Shown here one piece after another: positions 6,312-8,872 of a DNA stretch of 8,872 bases. A program made the translations under genes and the position numbers. The notes beneath the pieces are model-generated. The model worked only from the letters and a program-made list of their open reading frames with translations. It had not been told where the DNA came from and searched no databases. Every line of letters starts with the position of its first letter. The stretch's first letter is position 1. Source of the stretch: Pseudomonadota bacterium (GTDB lineage: Bacteria > Chloroflexota > UBA6077 > JAJPHF01); assembly GCA_021325365.1 (NCBI GenBank), contig JAJPHF010000157.1:1-8872 (forward strand), read 5' to 3'.

Positions 6312-6365
6312 CGCGGGCGTGGCTCCGGCGGCCGTCGCCAGAGCGCGGCTACGGACGGGGAGCGG

Positions 6366-7451
6366 CTACGGATGGTAGTGCGCGGCGAGCCAGCCGCTCG
6401 CCTCCAGCTCGCGGACGAGGCTGAGGTCGACGATGTCGGCAGGGTGGGCGGTGCGCGCCGCAGGCAGGTCGGTGTTGTCGAGCACCGTCTGGATGCCGTC
6501 CTCGGAGATCCACGGGCTCCAGGCGTCACGGTAGAGCTGGTAGGCCTGCTCGGCGTCGGGACGCGAGTCCTGGCGGGTGCCGTGCATGATGGCCGCGATG
6601 GCGGCGTCGGGATGGTCGCGGGCATACTGCAAGCCCTCGATGTACGCCATCACGAAGCGACGCAGCATGTCGCGCTCGCGCTCCAGCTCGCCGCGCGAGG
6701 TCGTGACGTGGTTCAGCGCGACGCGGATGCCCAGGTCGTCCACGTCGACGAGTTGCCGGGCGCCGCTGGCGATCGCCTGCTCGTTGAACGGCGACGGCAG
6801 CGCGCCGGCCGCGACGGCGCCCGTAAGCACCGACGCCAGCACGGTCGGCTGGTCGCGCAGGTAGGTGATCTCGGCGTCGCGGTCCGGCTCGACGCCGAGG
6901 CGGCGCAGCGCGGCGAACAGCGCCATCGAGCCGCCGGAGCCCGGCGTGGTGGTCGCCACCGAGCGGCCGCGCAGGTCGTCCACGCGGGTCACGTCGGGCG
7001 TGTTGGTCACGACCTTGAGCAGCGCCTTGTCGTTCACGCCGGCGATGAACACGCGATCCGTCGCGCCGCTGAGCCAGGCGACGATCGACGAGCCGCCGCT
7101 GATGGCGAGGGGCACGCTGCCGGCGGAGAGCGCCTGGCTGGTGGCCGCCGGCGACATGTTGGCCAGCTCGGGCGCCAGGCCGTAGCGCTGGAAGATGCCC
7201 TGCTCGTCGGCCACCCACAGCGGCGTGACCGACGCGCTGAGCGCCGAGACCGCCACCTGGAACGCCCGCGGCTCCGGCGCCGCGGCGGGCGGGGCATCCG
7301 GCACGCTGGCGGCCGGGGACGGGACGGTGGCGGCGGCGAGGGGCGCGCTCGCCCCGGCGGGAGCCGACGGCGTGCCGGCACCGGCGGGGGCGCAAGCCAG
7401 CAGGCTCGCGAGCAGCAGCCCGCCGAGCCACGATCGGAGTCCGTGTTGCAT
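6366..7451 (-). CDS. NitT/TauT-type ABC transporter substrate-binding lipoprotein (NMT1/SsuA-like)
   Basis: Extracytoplasmic binding protein of 361 residues that would capture a small solute for an ABC importer. It has a lipoprotein signal: a short N-region with Arg6, the hydrophobic stretch LGGLLLASLL, and lipobox LLAC with Cys20 as lipidated residue. An Ala/Pro/Ser-rich linker (about 21-62) follows, then the periplasmic-binding fold: SALSASVTPLWVADEQGIF, LAPELANMSPAATSQALSAG, a hinge region, and DLRGRSVATTTPGSGG, the typical second-lobe start of the NMT1/THI5-like family. The start is set by GGAGGG eight bases before the ATG. No permease or ATPase gene lies in the window. The ligand is unknown; family members bind sulfonates, nitrate, pyrimidines or aromatic acids. 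Its position beside the ligJ operon hints at an aromatic or dicarboxylic acid, but this is a guess. Confidence 0.9.
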   Translation of the reverse strand: MQHGLRSWLGGLLLASLLACAPAGAGTPSAPAGASAPLAAATVPSPAASVPDAPPAAAPEPRAFQVAVSALSASVTPLWVADEQGIFQRYGLAPELANMSPAATSQALSAGSVPLAISGGSSIVAWLSGATDRVFIAGVNDKALLKVVTNTPDVTRVDDLRGRSVATTTPGSGGSMALFAALRRLGVEPDRDAEITYLRDQPTVLASVLTGAVAAGALPSPFNEQAIASGARQLVDVDDLGIRVALNHVTTSRGELERERDMLRRFVMAYIEGLQYARDHPDAAIAAIMHGTRQDSRPDAEQAYQLYRDAWSPWISEDGIQTVLDNTDLPAARTAHPADIVDLSLVRELEASGWLAAHYHP

Positions 7452-7504
7452 GTCGCCGTCCCTCCGTCCGGGGCGTCCCCGCTCGTAAACTCAGCCGCTC
7501 TGCC

Positions 7505-7708
7505 CTAAAGCAGATCGATGTGCTTGCCCCTGGCGCCGGTGCGACCCTCGACGACGCCGGCCCGTTCCCAGCACGCGCAGCCGCTGCACGAGCAGTGAGT
7601 GCGGAATGCCGGGCACGCCTACCTCTCGCGGACGATGAGCGGCGTCCAGCGCTCTGCGATAATCTCGCCCGCCTTCGCCACCGGACAGAAGCCGCCTTAC
7701 GTGCGCAT
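7505..7708 (-). pseudogene. Remnant of an HxlR-family winged-helix transcriptional regulator
   Basis: A good ribosome binding site (GGGAGG, 6-8 bases upstream) leads to ATG at 7708, followed by M-R-T-stop and then, in the same frame, GGFCPVAKAGEIIAERWTPLI-VRE. This is the HxlR N-terminal signature, with the family's Cys-Pro-Val-Ala and the GERW-like helix. The stop (TAA, 7697-7699) stands where the family usually has Tyr (TAC), so one base change explains it. After VRE (about 7625) the winged-helix middle is missing and the frame shifts. The next block, GVPGIPHSLLVQRLRVL, is the recognition-helix part. One extra G at about 7567-7568 then shifts the frame back to the first one, giving ERAGVVEGRTGARGKHIDLL and a TAG at 7505. 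With three separate lesions a sequencing error is unlikely. It lies 53 bp upstream of the binding-protein gene on the same strand. Confidence 0.8.
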
Positions 7709-7726
7709 GACCGACCTCCCCCAGGA

Positions 7727-7739
7727 CTGGTAATTCCAG
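7727..7739. promoter_or_regulatory. Short palindrome upstream of the HxlR remnant, possible relic operator
   Basis: CTGGTAATTCCAG is an imperfect palindrome (five of six pairs) in an AT-richer patch, 18 bases before the remnant's ATG. Autoregulation through such sites is known for HxlR-type regulators, but a 13-bp palindrome can occur by chance. Confidence 0.25.
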
Positions 7740-8061
7740 CTTACTCCATTTTTCGGACTGACCGATCGTAGGTGACCGCCTTATGCTCGAATTGGGCGGG
7801 CGTACCGAGCGTTCACGCCGGATGCGGTAGTTCAAGGAGGAGCACGACGACGCTCGCACAGACAGCCTGAGAGGCGAGCCGCCTGTTTGGGGGATGCACG
7901 ATGGTCAGGGTATCCGTGCCGCTTCACGTGACGCCACGCCGGGCGTGCCGGGGCGGTAACGCGCTACGCGCGCCCCCCTCTGGCCCGCCTGACACCCAGG
8001 CCGCTCGCCCCACCTGTGATGGGTTCTTCGCGCTGGAACACTGAACTGATAGGAGAGAGCC
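7740..8061. other. Gene-free stretch between the HxlR remnant and the small secreted protein gene
   Basis: I see no recognisable gene on either strand. The region 7740-7800 is lower in GC than its surroundings and probably held the promoter of the decayed regulator. AAGGAGG at 7833-7840 looks like a ribosome binding site but no start codon follows at useful distance. No clear promoter for the gene at 8062 could be picked out. Confidence 0.5.
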
Positions 8062-8457
8062 ATGAACCTTCGCAAGTCCAGCCGGCCCCTCGTGATGGCC
8101 TCGGTGCTGACTCTCGCTGGCCTGAGCGTCACCGCCTTGCAGGCTCATGCTGAGGACCAGGGGGCGTGTACTCCCGCCACCTGCGGCACCAAGACGTGCT
8201 ATGACTACTTCAACCGCAGCGGGACCTACTCTGGCGGCGACACGATCGTTTTCAAAAACTCAGAAGGGGAGCTCCACATCTACATCTGCAATGGCTTCAC
8301 GGGCGACTGGGACTTCGTGGGTGGGCCGCCGCCGCCCGCGGGCAACCCACGTGGGCCCGTGCCGGGCAGTATGGCCCCGCCGGCTGAGACCTCGCCGACG
8401 AGCCCCGCCGGGCCGCCGAGCGTCACCGGCCCGCGTCCCAACGCCCCCGCGCGCTGA
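8062..8457 (+). CDS. Small secreted four-cysteine protein with proline-rich C-terminal tail, function unknown
   Basis: 131 residues; family not recognised. A Sec signal peptide is clear: MNLRKSSRP, a hydrophobic core VMASVLTLAGLSVTALQ, and a signal peptidase I site AHA-ED after residue 30. The mature part (31-88) has Cys36, Cys41, Cys46 and Cys76, enough for two disulfides, and is rich in Gly, Thr and aromatic residues (CYDYFNRSGTYSGGDTIVF, LHIYICNGFTGDWDFVG), suggesting a small beta-rich domain exported and oxidised outside the cytoplasm. Residues 89-131 are a Pro/Gly/Ser/Ala tail, probably disordered. There is no lipobox, LPxTG motif or membrane anchor. AGGAG lies six bases before the ATG. 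The core uses more A/T-ending codons (for example TTC-AAA-AAC-TCA-GAA) than its neighbours. It stands alone on the + strand. Confidence 0.8.
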   Translation: MNLRKSSRPLVMASVLTLAGLSVTALQAHAEDQGACTPATCGTKTCYDYFNRSGTYSGGDTIVFKNSEGELHIYICNGFTGDWDFVGGPPPPAGNPRGPVPGSMAPPAETSPTSPAGPPSVTGPRPNAPAR

Positions 8458-8499
8458 GGGGGCGGACGCCAGAGCAGCGGTCAGCGTTCAGCCCCCTGG

Positions 8500-8596
8500 C
8501 CTGCCGGCAGCAGCGATGGCGGCGCGGTTCTCAGCAGCGCCGCCTCGCCTGCCGCCACCGGGAAGTCCAGCAGCCCTCGCCCCTGCTGCCGGCAGG
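8500..8596. repeat. 97-bp element with 14-bp perfect terminal inverted repeats and nested hairpin
   Basis: CCTGCCGGCAGCAG (8500-8513) and CTGCTGCCGGCAGG (8583-8596) are perfect reverse complements. Inside, GGCGGCGC (8518-8525) pairs with GCGCCGCC (8537-8544). The layout resembles a miniature palindromic element, but no second copy or target duplication is visible, and there is no coding capacity. It begins 42 bases after the secreted-protein stop and could also act as a 3' structure of that transcript. Confidence 0.6.
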
Positions 8597-8645
8597 TGGT
8601 CCGGGCTCGCCTGCCCACACCGCAGCCTCACGCTCATGCCGCGGT

Positions 8646-8685
8646 TGTAGCGGGTCGCGGCTCGTGGGGCAAACCCGCCACGGCG
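8646..8685. repeat. Possible degenerate third copy of the GTAG/GGCGGGT repeat
   Basis: GTAGCGGGTCGCGGC followed by GGGGCAAACCCGCCAC resembles the module GTAGGGGCGGGTCGCG seen on the reverse strand of copy 1, with a GCGGGT/ACCCGC pair. It lacks the inverted ends and most of the second module, so membership is tentative. Confidence 0.35.
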
Positions 8686-8713
8686 GCGTCTGAAGGCGGG
8701 CGTGAACGTTTGC

Positions 8714-8739
8714 GAGCCTGGCTCGGGCGAGCCAGGCTC
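8714..8739. terminator. Perfect 11-bp hairpin, possible terminator
   Basis: GAGCCTGGCTC and GAGCCAGGCTC pair perfectly around GGGC. It lies about 256 bp after the secreted-protein gene. The following bases TCTCTGCT are only moderately T-rich, so it could be a weak terminator or simply a palindromic repeat. Confidence 0.4.
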
Positions 8740-8843
8740 TCTGCTGCCTGGGCAAGCGAGGCCGCAGCACCGAACGCTGCGCGCTCACGCTACGGCCACC
8801 ACCTTCCTCTAGCCGCGACGGCGGTGCTCCCCTCGCTCGTGCC

Positions 8844-8865
8844 GAGCCCCGGCCACGCGGGGCTC
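8844..8865. repeat. Hairpin at the window edge
   Basis: GAGCCCCG and CGGGGCTC pair perfectly around GCCACG. Its context is cut off by the window end. Confidence 0.4.
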
Positions 8866-8872
8866 AGCGGCC

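Larger units (their letters stand above)
5928..6365. other. Intergenic region and long 5' leader of the ligJ-aldolase operon
   Basis: 438 bp between the amidohydrolase start and the stop of the binding-protein gene, with no credible gene. It holds, in - strand reading order, the promoter (6283-6311), a leader hairpin (6240-6256), the palindromic repeat copy 2 (6038-6147) and the ribosome binding site AGGAG (5937-5941). Confidence 0.7.
8458..8872. other. Gene-free terminal region with several inverted repeats
   Basis: 415 bp without a credible coding sequence. It contains a 97-bp element with 14-bp inverted ends, a degenerate GTAG-repeat, a perfect 11-bp hairpin and a hairpin at the window edge, each listed separately. 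Confidence 0.6.

Noticed and set aside
6270..7508. Long + strand open frame opposite the binding-protein gene
   Set aside because: It is a shadow of the lipoprotein gene with Arg/Gly/His-rich low-complexity sequence and no ribosome binding site.
7491..7859. A 122-residue - strand protein upstream of the binding-protein gene
   Set aside because: Only its stretch GVPGIPHSLLVQRLRVL resembles a known family (HxlR). The rest is out-of-frame reading of the same decayed gene, and the start is not supported.
1..8872. CRISPR array, tRNA, rRNA, transposase, phage or toxin-antitoxin genes
   Set aside because: No regularly spaced direct repeats, cloverleaf sequences or matching protein motifs were seen on either strand.

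Overview
The window is very GC-rich, with strong third-position G/C bias, Shine-Dalgarno sites and short intergenic gaps. It fits a free-living high-GC bacterium. The gene mix (polA next to fpg, cytosolic PAS-GAF histidine kinase, LigJ-type amidohydrolase, NitT/TauT-type binding lipoprotein) and the GC-rich palindromic repeats of the GTAGGGGCGGGT kind suggest Chloroflexota. That placement is an inference; no marker gene here proves it.

Region 1 (1-1677, + strand) is a DNA replication/repair pair: the 3' end of DNA polymerase I, a spacer with two very GC-rich hairpins, then formamidopyrimidine-DNA glycosylase (fpg/mutM). The glycosylase has all key residues but carries about 78 extra residues in one beta-turn. 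The extra DNA contains a double-hairpin palindromic repeat read in frame.

Region 2 (1689-4030, - strand) is a two-gene signalling operon: a soluble PAS-GAF histidine kinase followed, with an ATGA overlap, by a receiver-only response regulator. It converges on fpg with an 11-bp gap.

Region 3 (4031-6311, - strand) is a two-gene catabolic operon. A strong-looking promoter (TTGACC-17-TATAGT, extended -10) and a leader of about 350 nt lead into a 4-oxalomesaconate hydratase-like amidohydrolase (LigJ family) and an HpcH/HpaI-type class II aldolase. The stop codon of the first gene forms part of the ribosome binding site of the second. Together they could hydrate 4-oxalomesaconate and cleave the product to pyruvate and oxaloacetate, the end of protocatechuate/gallate meta-cleavage. 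A second, inverted copy of the repeat found in fpg lies in the leader.

Region 4 (6366-7708, - strand) has an NMT1/SsuA-type solute-binding lipoprotein with no permease or ATPase in view. Just upstream is a remnant of an HxlR-family regulator with a nonsense codon, a deletion and a frameshift.

Region 5 (7740-8872) has one small gene on the + strand, a secreted four-cysteine protein with a proline-rich tail, followed by about 415 bp of gene-free DNA with several perfect inverted repeats. I found no CRISPR array, tRNA, rRNA, transposase or phage gene.
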